Assembly (NCBI GenBank): GCA_902593075.1
Contig: CACJHA010000005.1
Location: forward strand, 1-54,654
Reading direction: 5' to 3'
Source: an uncultured Bacteroidota bacterium
GTDB taxonomy: Bacteria; Bacteroidota; Bacteroidia; Flavobacteriales; Flavobacteriaceae
Length of the DNA stretch: 54,654 nt
The translations under genes and the position numbers were made by a program. This document shows positions 8,160 to 17,049 of the stretch, piece after piece (within the stretch, counting starts at the first letter, position 1; each line of letters opens with the position of its first letter). Under the pieces are notes generated by a model that was given only the letters and a program-made list of their open reading frames with translations, did no database searches and was not told the origin of the DNA.

Positions 8160-9059
8160 TTATAACTTCATTTCTGAAAATGGTATTATTGTTTCATATC
8201 CTTTTTTAGAAAAATATTTTGGTGTTTCATTATCTCCAGAAGCAAGTATAAAATCACCTCCCCAAGAACCTAGGCTTTTAATCTGTCCATTAAAGTCTGT
8301 AAAAAGAATTCTTTGTATTGGTTTTTTGTAGATAATATTTGAAATTATTTCTTCATGCTCTTTTATCATTTCATTGAATTTTTTTTGATTTTTTTCTTTA
8401 ACGATCATGTCTCCTATTGAATTAATTTTTAATATTTCATTGTTAAATTCGTTTTTTTGATTTAAAAATTTTGTCACTTCTGTTTGAGTATCAACTTTTT
8501 TATTAAGGTGAATAAAAAAAAGATTGTCTTTGAATGGCGGGGAAAAGTTTGTTTGCATAATGTTATTAAATTCGTCTTTCTTTTCAAAAAAAATTGATTT
8601 TTTCGTTTTTGCCACGGCTATATCGTAGCCACTTCCTTTATAGGTCATTTTTAATAATTTATATGGATCTATATTTAGCCAATTAGAAATGTTATTAATA
8701 AGAGTTGATGAAGATCCTAAACCCCAATTTCTGTGAAATTCTAGATTTGTCGAAATTTTTAGACCCTGACCGGCAAATCCAGGTGAAAACTCATTTATTT
8801 TCTTTAAAAGTTTTGAAAGTGAATTAGTGTATTCTGTTTTTGTGTTTTTGGATTTTATTAATTTAAAATTTAAGTCAAATTTACAATCTATCCATTTTTC
8901 GTTATCAAAAGAATAAGCTTCCCACACTATATGTTTTTCTGTATTTTTTGCAACTGACATTTTTTGACCGTATTTTGTAGGTATTGCGAGTCCCTTAGCT
9001 CCTTTCAGAATAAGATATTCAGCTGTAATTAATAATTTCCCACAACTATAATAATTCAT
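8160..9059 (-). CDS. GYDIA-family GHMP kinase
   Basis: A 299-residue protein of the GHMP small-molecule kinase superfamily, which includes mevalonate and phosphomevalonate kinases. Visible motifs are GKLLITAEYLIL near the N terminus (residues 7-18), the ATP-binding loop WGLGSSSTL (112-120) and GSGYDIA (142-148), which names the family. It follows the HMG-CoA reductase gene by one base, so the pair is co-transcribed. A role in the mevalonate pathway for isoprenoid precursors is therefore likely, possibly as the mevalonate kinase, but the exact substrate is inferred from context and is not proven by the sequence. Confidence 0.85.
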   Translation of the reverse strand: MNYYSCGKLLITAEYLILKGAKGLAIPTKYGQKMSVAKNTEKHIVWEAYSFDNEKWIDCKFDLNFKLIKSKNTKTEYTNSLSKLLKKINEFSPGFAGQGLKISTNLEFHRNWGLGSSSTLINNISNWLNIDPYKLLKMTYKGSGYDIAVAKTKKSIFFEKKDEFNNIMQTNFSPPFKDNLFFIHLNKKVDTQTEVTKFLNQKNEFNNEILKINSIGDMIVKEKNQKKFNEMIKEHEEIISNIIYKKPIQRILFTDFNGQIKSLGSWGGDFILASGDNETPKYFSKKGYETIIPFSEMKL

Positions 9060-9060
9060 T

Positions 9061-10359
9061 CTATTTTTTATTAAGAAATTCCCTCACATTTTTATACGAC
9101 ACATCATTTTTTTTAAAATACTCAATAGCACTGTTTTTTTCAATTTGATTAGCACCAAGCTGGTTCAATATATTAAGTAAATGCATTTTCATATGTCCTT
9201 TTTGGATCCCTGTCGTCACTAATGATTTTATTGCAGAAAAGTTTTGTGCTAGACCCACGGCTGCAACAATTTGCATTAATTTGTCAGCATTAGGATTTCC
9301 AAGCAAATTATGAGCCCAATTCACTAATGGATGAAGTTTGGTCAAACCGCCGACAGTTCCAATTGATAAAGGAATCGTTAAATCAAAATAAAAGTAATCG
9401 TTTTTAATATAAGCGTTTGACAAACCTGAATAATTTCCATTTCTGGAAGCATAAGCATGAATCCCGGCCTCTACAGATCTAAAATCATTTCCAGTAGCGA
9501 TTACAACTGAATCTATACCATTCATAATTCCTTTGTTGTGAGTAACTGCTCTGAAAGTATCTACTTTAGAAATTTTTACAGCATTTATAAAATTTTCAAC
9601 CTTTAATTCATTATTTTTTTCTAAATCCTCGACTTTACACTCAACGCTCGATTTGACAAGGCAATTAGGAGTATAATTAGATAAAATACTCATTATAAAA
9701 TCAATTTTTTCATCAGTTATATCCAAAAATTTTTTTTCTTCAATATAAGATTTGAAAATCTCTGTTATTTTTTCAAGGCAAGTGTTTATGAAATTTGCTC
9801 CCATCGAATCAATTGTGGTAAATTTTACAAAAATTTGATAATAATAATCGATTTTATTATTCATATTAATAAGCTCTAAACTTTTAACACCACCTCCTCT
9901 TTTTTCCATATTTGATGTAAATGGTTTCAAATCTTTTATGATATTTTTTTTAATTTTTTTAAAAAAAGATTTAAGTTTTAGAGAAGAACCATTGTAAAAA
10001 AAATGTATCTGTCCGACTTTTTCTACACCCAAAATTTTAGTTTTAAATCCTCCGAGATTAGACCAAAATTTCGCTGAATTACAAGCTGCAGCAACCACAC
10101 TGCTTTCTTCTATTGCCATAGGTATGGTGTAATACTTACCATTAATTAAAAAATTAGGTGCTACCGCAAAGGGTAAATAAAAGTTTGATATCGCATTCTC
10201 TATAAATTCATCGTGGAGATTTTGAATTGATAAGTCATCATTTAAATATTTAAAGAGAATATTTTTTTCTTTTTTGTTGTTATGAAAATGGTTATTTATT
10301 ATCCAATCAATTTTTTCTAGCTTATTTTTTTTTGAGAAGCCATTCACAAAATTGTTCAT
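9061..10359 (-). CDS. mvaA: Hydroxymethylglutaryl-CoA reductase, class II
   Basis: Reduces HMG-CoA to mevalonate, the committed step of the mevalonate route to isoprenoids. The 432-residue length fits class II (bacterial) reductases. The catalytic groups can be located: glutamate in PMAIEESSVVAAA (residues 84-85), lysine in THNKG (276), aspartate in TGNDFRSVEA (292) and histidine near the C terminus in QKGHMKMH (389). MGANFINTCLE (186-196) is the substrate-binding segment. Class II enzymes were first named degradative, but Flavobacteriia use them for biosynthesis, and the adjacent GHMP kinase supports that. The start is ATG. The promoter probably lies in the 97-base divergent gap shared with the dipeptidyl peptidase gene, where TATCTTTA on this strand is a partial -7 match. 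Confidence 0.93.
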   Translation of the reverse strand: MNNFVNGFSKKNKLEKIDWIINNHFHNNKKEKNILFKYLNDDLSIQNLHDEFIENAISNFYLPFAVAPNFLINGKYYTIPMAIEESSVVAAACNSAKFWSNLGGFKTKILGVEKVGQIHFFYNGSSLKLKSFFKKIKKNIIKDLKPFTSNMEKRGGGVKSLELINMNNKIDYYYQIFVKFTTIDSMGANFINTCLEKITEIFKSYIEEKKFLDITDEKIDFIMSILSNYTPNCLVKSSVECKVEDLEKNNELKVENFINAVKISKVDTFRAVTHNKGIMNGIDSVVIATGNDFRSVEAGIHAYASRNGNYSGLSNAYIKNDYFYFDLTIPLSIGTVGGLTKLHPLVNWAHNLLGNPNADKLMQIVAAVGLAQNFSAIKSLVTTGIQKGHMKMHLLNILNQLGANQIEKNSAIEYFKKNDVSYKNVREFLNKK

Positions 10360-10402
10360 AGCGTGGCAGTTTTGTTAAAGATACCATATTAGAAGAACAA
10401 TT

Positions 10403-10433
10403 TTTGAATGTTCTACAAAAGAAATTAACTTTA
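10403..10433 (+). promoter_or_regulatory. Probable promoter of the dipeptidyl peptidase operon
   Basis: TTTG (10403-10406), a 19-base spacer and TAACTTTA (10426-10433) match the Bacteroidota consensus with one mismatch at the last base. The predicted start site is about 15-20 bases before the TTG start codon. A second box, TAATTTTG at 10444-10451, has a better sequence but no properly spaced upstream element and would leave almost no leader. Confidence 0.4.
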
Positions 10434-10456
10434 ACATCAAATTTAATTTTGGAGTT

Positions 10457-12610
10457 TTGAGGTATATTTTATTTTTATTATTTTTCAACAGCGTTTTCTC
10501 ACAACAAAATTTACTCATTAATGAGGATATATGGAATTTTGAATTTGAGCAAAAAACTTACAAATCAATATACCATTTTAAAACAAAAAACTACTATTCA
10601 ACAATTGAAATTGACCGCAATCAAAAGAAGTCAAAAATTGTATTAAGAGCTTACGAAACTGGAGAAGTTGTTGATGTTATTTTAGATTCCTCATCTTCTG
10701 CGAAGATACCTTTTTTCACAGACTATTTTTTTTCAAGTGATGAAAAAAAAATAATTTTAGAAACTAATTCATATCCCCTTTACAGAAGATCTAAGTTAGC
10801 AGAATACTATACATATGATGTAATAAGTGATGAGATTAATTATGTTTTTAATGGTTTAATTCAAGAGCCTTTTTTCTCACCCGACGGTGAAAAAGTAGCA
10901 TTTGTTTATAACAGAAATTTATATGTTAAATTTTTAAAAAAGAATGTTATTAAACAAGTTACAGTCTCAGGAAGTGAAAATATAATCAATGGCATAGCTG
11001 ATTGGGTTTATGAAGAAGAATTTGGTTTAGTTCGTGCATTTGATTGGGATAAGGACAGTAATAATCTTGCATTTATTGTTTTTGATGAAACTGATGTTCC
11101 AAAATATTCAATGAAAATTTTTGGTAATAATTTGTACCCATTCGAATATAGTTTTAAGTACCCTAAAGCAGGTGAAATAAATTCCAGTTTAAATTTAAAA
11201 ATATATAATCTAGAAAGCGAAAAGACCAGTTCAATTGATTTAAGTATTAACAAAAATGATTATTATTACATCCCAAGATTAAAATTTAGTTCTTATTCAA
11301 ATAAACTATTCTTTCAATCCCTAAATAGACTTCAAAATAAATTATCATTAACAGCGTACGATCTAGATGCAAAATCAATTAAAACAGTATTTGAAGAAAA
11401 AGACAACAGATATCTGGATATTCAGGAAAAAATTTTTTTTTTAAATAATGATAATTTCTTGTGGATAAGTGATAGAAGCGGTTTTAATCACATTTATTTA
11501 GTAGAAAATGAGGGAAAAAGTTTAAACCAAATCACTAGTGGGAATTGGGATGTTGCAAAATTACTAGGTGTGAATGAAAATACGGTTTACTATTCTTCAA
11601 CTGAGGATAACTCAATCGAAAGGGTAATTTATAGAATAAATTTGAATGGTAAAAATAAAAAAGCCATTTCACCGAAAACTGGTTTTAATGGGGCATCATT
11701 TACATCTAATTATAAATACTTTATTCACACTTTTGAGGACAGCAACACACCTTTGGTTTATTACCTTAGAGAGAGTAAAACAGGAGAATTAGTCAGAAGA
11801 ATAATGGATAACAACGAACTTCTTAAAAAACTTGAACTTTACAGTCTTTCCACTAAAGTTTTTTCAAAAATAAACATCAATGGTCAAGAGCTGAATATGT
11901 GGATGATTAAACCAACTAACTTCAACCCTAAAAAAAAATATCCATTACTTATTTATCAATACTCAGGACCTGGGTCTCAAGAAGTTGAAAACAGATGGAA
12001 TAACAATCGAGACTTTTGGCATCAAATGTTAGCTCAAAGGGGTTACATAATTGCTTGTCTTGATGGAAGAGGAACAGGGTTTAAGGGTAAAAAATTTAAA
12101 AAAGTAACCTACAGACAACTTGCTAAATTTGAAACTGAAGACCAAATATCTTTTGCAAAATATTTGTCAAGACACCCCTACATTGATAAAAATAGAATTG
12201 GAATTTGGGGATGGAGTTATGGTGGTTTGATATCTACAAACTGTATTTTAAAAGGCAATGACATATTTTCACTTGCAATCGCTATTGCACCAGTCACCAA
12301 TTGGAGGTTTTATGACACAATTTATACTGAAAGGTTTATGGGACTACCAAAAAATAATTCGGAGGGTTATGATTTAAATTCTCCACTTAATTTTGCCCAT
12401 TTACTGGAGGGAGATTATTTATTAATTCATGGTTCTGCGGATGACAATGTGCATTTACAAAACACTATGCGTATGGTAGAAGAATTAATTCAAGAGGACA
12501 AACAGTTCGAATGGATGATTTATCCTGACAAAAACCATGGAATTTATGGAGGTAATACATCCATTCACCTGTACAATAAAATGACTACTTTTATAGAAAA
12601 GAAGTTATGA
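10457..12610 (+). CDS. Prolyl dipeptidyl peptidase IV (peptidase family S9)
   Basis: A secreted serine exopeptidase of 717 residues that removes X-Pro dipeptides from peptide N termini. It has a signal peptide (YILFLLFFNSVFSQ, residues about 3-16) and an N-terminal beta-propeller with the double-glutamate segment YEEEFG that binds the free amino end. The C-terminal alpha/beta-hydrolase domain shows the catalytic triad: serine in GWSYGG (about 588), aspartate in SADDNVH (about 663) and histidine in KNHGIYG (about 695). The start is TTG; it is chosen because the signal peptide begins there and no ATG or GTG lies upstream in frame. Eighteen bases later comes a peptide transporter gene, consistent with use of protein as food. 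Confidence 0.93.
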   Translation: MRYILFLLFFNSVFSQQNLLINEDIWNFEFEQKTYKSIYHFKTKNYYSTIEIDRNQKKSKIVLRAYETGEVVDVILDSSSSAKIPFFTDYFFSSDEKKIILETNSYPLYRRSKLAEYYTYDVISDEINYVFNGLIQEPFFSPDGEKVAFVYNRNLYVKFLKKNVIKQVTVSGSENIINGIADWVYEEEFGLVRAFDWDKDSNNLAFIVFDETDVPKYSMKIFGNNLYPFEYSFKYPKAGEINSSLNLKIYNLESEKTSSIDLSINKNDYYYIPRLKFSSYSNKLFFQSLNRLQNKLSLTAYDLDAKSIKTVFEEKDNRYLDIQEKIFFLNNDNFLWISDRSGFNHIYLVENEGKSLNQITSGNWDVAKLLGVNENTVYYSSTEDNSIERVIYRINLNGKNKKAISPKTGFNGASFTSNYKYFIHTFEDSNTPLVYYLRESKTGELVRRIMDNNELLKKLELYSLSTKVFSKININGQELNMWMIKPTNFNPKKKYPLLIYQYSGPGSQEVENRWNNNRDFWHQMLAQRGYIIACLDGRGTGFKGKKFKKVTYRQLAKFETEDQISFAKYLSRHPYIDKNRIGIWGWSYGGLISTNCILKGNDIFSLAIAIAPVTNWRFYDTIYTERFMGLPKNNSEGYDLNSPLNFAHLLEGDYLLIHGSADDNVHLQNTMRMVEELIQEDKQFEWMIYPDKNHGIYGGNTSIHLYNKMTTFIEKKL

Positions 12611-12628
12611 CAACTAATCCTATTTTAT

Positions 12629-14260
12629 TTGAAGGAAAGTGAATTTAAATTTAATGGCTCTCTTCTAAACCAAAGGACTATTTTTGACCACCCCTCAGGA
12701 TTATTTGTTCTTTTTTTTACAGAAATGTGGGAGAGATTCAGTTACTACGGAATGAGGGCGATATTAGTACTTTTTTTAACATCTTCATTACTAGACGAAG
12801 GATGGGCATGGGGGAGGGAAGACGCCCTGGTATTGTATGGTTGGTATACAGGTTTAGCTTATTTTACTCCTCTTATTGGAGGAATTATCGCTGATAAGCT
12901 TTTGGGTTATAGGAATGCAACTGTAATTGGGGCACTAATTATGGCTATCGGTCATGGATTTATGGCATTAGAATATTTTGATAATATTTTTTTCTTTCTT
13001 GGAATTGGTTTTTTAATTATTGGGAATGGATTATTTAAACCAAATATTTCATCAATAGTTGGACAACTATATAAAGACTCGGATATTAGGAAAGATGGAG
13101 CATATACCATTTTTTATATGGGTATAAATTGTGGAGCATTTCTAGGTATTTTATTATGTGGTTATCTAGGGGAAACTATTGGATGGCATTGGGGATTTGG
13201 AGTTGCTGGAATTTTTATGTTTTTTGGCATGTTGCAATTTTATTTTGCCCAAAATATTTTTGGTTCTATAGGACTTAAACCAGAAAAAAAAGTCAAAGAG
13301 GTTGATGAAATAAAAATTCATTCTCCAATTTCCTCAATTGAGTTGGATAGAATTTTAGTTATTTTAGTTTTTTCAGTTGCCACAATTTTTTTTTGGTGGG
13401 CTTTTGAACAAGCTGGAGGCTCAATGACAATTTTTGCAAATGATTATAGTAATAGAAACTTAACTGGTGAAGCTTCACTAATATTTAAAATAGTGAATAC
13501 CCTAATTACAATAGTTCCAATGCTACTTATAACATTTGTATTAATTAAATTGTTTAAAAATATTTTTCAAAAATATTTTCTATCAAACTTATTTCTTGGC
13601 ACTAGTTTTGTTTTAATTTGGGCGATAATTTTATTTATGCTAGGATTACTTCCTAAATTTATTCCATCTTTTTTAATTGACTATTTCGATTTTTTTAAAC
13701 ATTATGTTCCTTTTGAATGGAATGTTTCAGAAGTAGATGATACAGAAATTCCCGCCTCTTGGTTTTCAGTTTTAAATTCACTGTTTATAATAATTTTTGC
13801 TCCTATTTTTTCAATGCTTTGGGCTTCGAAATTTAACCCTAGTGGACCGGTTAAATTTTCAATTGGTTTAATACTGCTTGGTCTTGGTTTTGGATTTCTA
13901 GCTTATGGTTCAATGGCAATTCCATATGGTGCGAAAACTGCGAGTGTAAGTATATTTTGGTTGGTATTTGCATACTTATTTCATACTCTTGGTGAACTAT
14001 GTGTGTCACCTGTTGGTTTATCTTACGTTAGTAAACTTGCTCCAGTCAGACTTGTTGGATTAATGTTTGGATTTTGGTTACTTTCAAGTTTTTTTGCAAA
14101 TCTTATTGGAGGTTTTACTGGTAGTTATATTGACAAAATATCCTTAAAAGTTGGTCTTTCGGGATTCTTTTTAATTTTCAGTCTGGTTCCAATTTTAGTT
14201 GGAGCTATAATTTTTTTATTTAGAAACAACTTAATAAGAAGAATGCATGGGTATCACTAA
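12629..14260 (+). CDS. POT/PTR-family proton-coupled peptide transporter
   Basis: An inner-membrane symporter of 543 residues that imports di- and tripeptides with protons. The family signature FFTEMWERFSYYGMRAILVLFL is at about residues 30-51 (the ExxERFxYYG proton-binding motif), followed by many transmembrane helices. The second PTR2 signature region is FYMGINCGAFLGILLCGYLGE, near 168-190. The region around EWNVSEVDDTEIPASW is the periplasmic loop before the last helices. The start is TTG with no alternative before the signature. It lies 18 bases after the dipeptidyl peptidase gene and overlaps the next gene by 14 bases. The pair suggests that dipeptides released outside are taken up by this protein. 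Confidence 0.93.
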   Translation: MKESEFKFNGSLLNQRTIFDHPSGLFVLFFTEMWERFSYYGMRAILVLFLTSSLLDEGWAWGREDALVLYGWYTGLAYFTPLIGGIIADKLLGYRNATVIGALIMAIGHGFMALEYFDNIFFFLGIGFLIIGNGLFKPNISSIVGQLYKDSDIRKDGAYTIFYMGINCGAFLGILLCGYLGETIGWHWGFGVAGIFMFFGMLQFYFAQNIFGSIGLKPEKKVKEVDEIKIHSPISSIELDRILVILVFSVATIFFWWAFEQAGGSMTIFANDYSNRNLTGEASLIFKIVNTLITIVPMLLITFVLIKLFKNIFQKYFLSNLFLGTSFVLIWAIILFMLGLLPKFIPSFLIDYFDFFKHYVPFEWNVSEVDDTEIPASWFSVLNSLFIIIFAPIFSMLWASKFNPSGPVKFSIGLILLGLGFGFLAYGSMAIPYGAKTASVSIFWLVFAYLFHTLGELCVSPVGLSYVSKLAPVRLVGLMFGFWLLSSFFANLIGGFTGSYIDKISLKVGLSGFFLIFSLVPILVGAIIFLFRNNLIRRMHGYH

Positions 14261-14792
14261 AACCTTAATTTTGTTATTTTTTTTAATATTCAATCTATCT
14301 TATTCTCAACAGATTGTTTGGATGTCTTTGGATGAAGCACTAAAAGCACAAAAAATTAAGCCTAAAAAGATCATTATGGATGTTTATACTACATGGTGTG
14401 GACCATGTAGACTACTTGACAAGAAAACTTTTGGCAATCCTGATGTCTCAAGATATATCTCTCAAAATTTTTATGCTGTTAAATTTAACGCTGAAGGTGA
14501 CGAAGAAATATTTTTTTATGATAAAAAATTTTCTAATCCTAATTACAATCCAGACAGGAAAGGTAGAAATTCAACTCATGATTTAACTAAGTTTTTAGGA
14601 ATTAGAGGTTATCCGACGATTGTTTTTTTTAGTGAGGAAGGGGATCCAATTATACCTTTGACGGGTTATTTTAATGTTAGGCAAATTGAACCGTATTTAA
14701 AAATGATAAAAAGAGGTGACTATTCTGTTTTCAAAGACTCTGATGATATTGAAAAGTATATTGAAAACTTTGTATACAGATTTAGACAATAA
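14247..14792 (+). CDS. Secreted thioredoxin-fold protein
   Basis: A 181-residue periplasmic protein with a signal peptide (TLILLFFLIFNLSYSQ, residues about 6-21) and a thioredoxin fold. The redox motif WCGPC is at residues 50-54, and the cis-proline region is GYPTIVFF. Between them is an insert (NPNYNPDRKGRNSTHDL) longer than in classic thioredoxin, as in the Thioredoxin_7/DUF255-like group. It probably reduces or isomerises disulfides, or supplies electrons to a periplasmic reductase; its partner is unknown. It overlaps the transporter gene by 14 bases. The stop lies seven bases from the convergent lpxB gene, with no terminator hairpin between them. Confidence 0.85.
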   Translation: MGITKTLILLFFLIFNLSYSQQIVWMSLDEALKAQKIKPKKIIMDVYTTWCGPCRLLDKKTFGNPDVSRYISQNFYAVKFNAEGDEEIFFYDKKFSNPNYNPDRKGRNSTHDLTKFLGIRGYPTIVFFSEEGDPIIPLTGYFNVRQIEPYLKMIKRGDYSVFKDSDDIEKYIENFVYRFRQ

Positions 14793-14799
14793 CTATTTT

Positions 14800-15894
14800 T
14801 CACATTTTAGTAATTAATTTCGCTACCTTTAAACTTGTTTTTTCTTTTCCTAATTTATTTCTTAATATCTCGTATTCTTTCTTAACCTTTAAAATATTTT
14901 CATTTTTTAAGAGTTGATACAATTCAGCAATAATATTCCTTTTTGAACAATCTTTTTGAATTAATTCCTTAACAACTTCTTTTTCCATTATAATATTTAC
15001 AAGAGAAATAAATTTTAGTTTAATAAATAGTTTGCCAACCAAATATGAAAATAAACTACTTTTATAACAAACAATTTGTGGTACATTAAATAGGGCAGTT
15101 TCAAGTGTTGCAGTTCCGCTAGTAACAATTGCTGCTGTCGAACTTTTTAAAAGATCATAGGTTTTATCATATACTATTTTAATTTTATCATCCTTCAATA
15201 TTTCACCATACCACTCTTTGCTTATATTTGAAACACCCGCAATTATAAACTCATAGTTAGAAAAATGATGTATAACAGATTTAAATACAGGCATCATCTT
15301 TTTAATTTCTTGCTTTCTACTTCCCGGCAAAAGTGCTATTACTGGTTTAGTAAATTTTAATTGAAATAAATCTTTATTTTTTTTCTCTTTATTAATGATC
15401 TCAACTAAGGGATGACCTACATAATATACATCAAGATCGTGCTTTTGTTTGTAGTAATCTTTTTCAAAAGGTAAAATTACATATAGATAGTCTATGTCTC
15501 GTTTTATTTTCTCAATTCTACTTTCCTTCCATGCCCATATTTGTGGACTAATATAAAAGTGGTTTTGAAAGCCATTTGTTTTGGCCCATTTGGCTATCAC
15601 CATGTTAAAACCGGGAAAATCTATATAAATTATCTTGTCTGGCTGGTAAGTATTAATGTCTTTCTTACAAAAACTAATATTTTTATAAATTGTATTTATG
15701 TTTTTTAAAACTTCCCAAAAACCCATAAAAGACAATTGATTTACGTGTTTAACTATTTCACCACCGATCTCTTTCATTTTTTCTCCGCCCCAAAATCTAA
15801 ATTTGGCTTTTTTATCAAGTTTTTTTATACTCTCCATAATTTTAGAACCATGTAAATCTCCAGAAGCTTCACCAGCTATAATATAGTATTTCAT
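14800..15894 (-). CDS. lpxB: Lipid-A-disaccharide synthase
   Basis: Joins UDP-2,3-diacylglucosamine to lipid X to make the lipid A disaccharide, at the cytoplasmic face of the inner membrane. The 364 residues are typical of LpxB. Motifs are YYIIAGEASGDLHGS at the N terminus, QLSFMGFWEV near 53-62, IDFPGFNMVIAKWAK, FYISPQIWAWKESR, LPFEKDYY, YVGHPL, LLPGSRKQEI and the nucleotide-binding TSGTATLETALFNVPQIVCYK. It is the last gene of a three-gene unit with surE and a small membrane protein; its ATG lies directly next to the stop of the small gene. Confidence 0.96.
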   Translation of the reverse strand: MKYYIIAGEASGDLHGSKIMESIKKLDKKAKFRFWGGEKMKEIGGEIVKHVNQLSFMGFWEVLKNINTIYKNISFCKKDINTYQPDKIIYIDFPGFNMVIAKWAKTNGFQNHFYISPQIWAWKESRIEKIKRDIDYLYVILPFEKDYYKQKHDLDVYYVGHPLVEIINKEKKNKDLFQLKFTKPVIALLPGSRKQEIKKMMPVFKSVIHHFSNYEFIIAGVSNISKEWYGEILKDDKIKIVYDKTYDLLKSSTAAIVTSGTATLETALFNVPQIVCYKSSLFSYLVGKLFIKLKFISLVNIIMEKEVVKELIQKDCSKRNIIAELYQLLKNENILKVKKEYEILRNKLGKEKTSLKVAKLITKM

Positions 15895-16173
15895 TTATAG
15901 AATTTTTAAAACAGCAACAATAAAAACTAGAAGTAGAAGAGAGAATATCAATCCATATATATAACTTATTTTATTAAATTTTAATAAAACAAAAAATAAA
16001 GGAATATTTATTAAAGATCCTATACTAATCAAAGCCCCTAACCTTTTTTGAATAAAGAGGGATTTCATACTATATGAAATTGATTCGGGAGAAAAAATTA
16101 TTGTAAAAAAAATAATACCTATTAAAGTTGCAGTTATTCCAAATACAAAGCCTATTAGTTTTTTTTTAACCAT
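15895..16173 (-). CDS. Small membrane protein between surE and lpxB
   Basis: A 92-residue, very hydrophobic protein with three predicted transmembrane helices (about residues 5-27, 46-66 and 70-91). The first loop carries SPESISYSMKSLFIQKRLG. It overlaps surE by eight bases and touches lpxB, so it is translated as part of that unit. Proteins of this form sit between surE and lpxB in many Bacteroidota, but no function has been assigned that I know of. The position next to lpxB hints at a link to lipid A synthesis; that is inference. Confidence 0.7.
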   Translation of the reverse strand: MVKKKLIGFVFGITATLIGIIFFTIIFSPESISYSMKSLFIQKRLGALISIGSLINIPLFFVLLKFNKISYIYGLIFSLLLLVFIVAVLKIL

Positions 16174-16933
16174 TAAAGTCCCATTTTTTTAACTCTTTTA
16201 TATAATCCTTTGCGGTTAAATCAAACTTGATTGGAACTATTGAAGCGTAACCTTTTTTAAGTGCATACTCATCTGTTTCATTTGATTTGTCATTATCAAT
16301 GAAATCTCCAGTTAACCAATAGTATTCCTTTCCCATCGGGTTTTCTCTTTTGCAGAATTTTTCTTCCCAATGCGTATTTGCTTGCCTGCACACTTTTACT
16401 CCATTTACTTTTGATTTTGGAAAGTTTACATTAAGCACAATGTCACTAGGAAGTTTATTTTTAATAACATTACGAGTAATGGATATAATAAACTTTTCCA
16501 TGTGATCAAATTTTGCATTCCATCTATAATCAAGAACTGAAAAGCCAATGGATGGTACACCTTTAATCCCAGCTTCAATTGCCGCGCCCACTGTTCCGGA
16601 ATAAAGTACATTTACTGAAGAATTTGATCCATGATTAATTCCTGAAACACATATGTCAGGTTTTTTTTTTAATATTTCATTAATACCAAATTTTATACAA
16701 TCAGCAGGTGTCCCTGATAATTGGTACTCCAATTTAGCATTAGAATGATTATAACATCTAGAAACATACAATGGAGAATTTATTGTTATTGCCTGACTAG
16801 TTGCAGATTTTGGAGAATCAGGAGCTACAATTATAACATCTCCAATCATAGACATAATGTTTACGAGATACTTTAGACCAGGGGCTTTTATACCATCGTC
16901 ATTTGTAACAAGAATAAGAGGACGTTTAGCCAT
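16166..16933 (-). CDS. surE: 5'-nucleotidase SurE
   Basis: A metal-dependent nucleoside 5'-monophosphate phosphatase of 255 residues, linked to stationary-phase survival. The family motifs are complete: LVTNDDGIKAPGL (residues 8-20, with the metal-binding Asp12-Asp13), VAPDSPKSATSQAIT (36-50), GTPADCIKFG, SGINHGSN and YSGTVGAAIEAG. ATG start. It is the first gene of the surE / small membrane protein / lpxB unit and is divergent from the prc protease gene. A partial -7 box (TAACTTTA) is seen on this strand about 25 bases upstream of the start, without a good partner. Confidence 0.96.
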   Translation of the reverse strand: MAKRPLILVTNDDGIKAPGLKYLVNIMSMIGDVIIVAPDSPKSATSQAITINSPLYVSRCYNHSNAKLEYQLSGTPADCIKFGINEILKKKPDICVSGINHGSNSSVNVLYSGTVGAAIEAGIKGVPSIGFSVLDYRWNAKFDHMEKFIISITRNVIKNKLPSDIVLNVNFPKSKVNGVKVCRQANTHWEEKFCKRENPMGKEYYWLTGDFIDNDKSNETDEYALKKGYASIVPIKFDLTAKDYIKELKKWDFNG

Positions 16934-17008
16934 CTTTAATATTTCTTTCTAAAGTTAGTAAATTACGAAACTGTAGTACTAAAATAATGTTAAAATCAAA
17001 TAAATAAT

Positions 17009-17040
17009 TTTGCTTGGTTTCAAGCAAATACATAAATTTG
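17009..17040 (+). promoter_or_regulatory. Promoter of the tail-specific protease gene
   Basis: TTTG (17009-17012), a 20-base spacer and TAAATTTG (17033-17040) form a full match to the Bacteroidota promoter. The box ends only nine bases before the ATG at 17050, giving a leader of a few bases at most. This placement also argues against the TTG start at 17014 listed in the ORF track, because that codon lies inside the promoter. Confidence 0.6.
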
Positions 17041-17049
17041 AAATCTTTT

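Noticed and set aside
17014-17049. TTG start of the protease ORF in the track
   Set aside because: The codon lies inside a full promoter match, and the signal peptide begins at ATG 17050.
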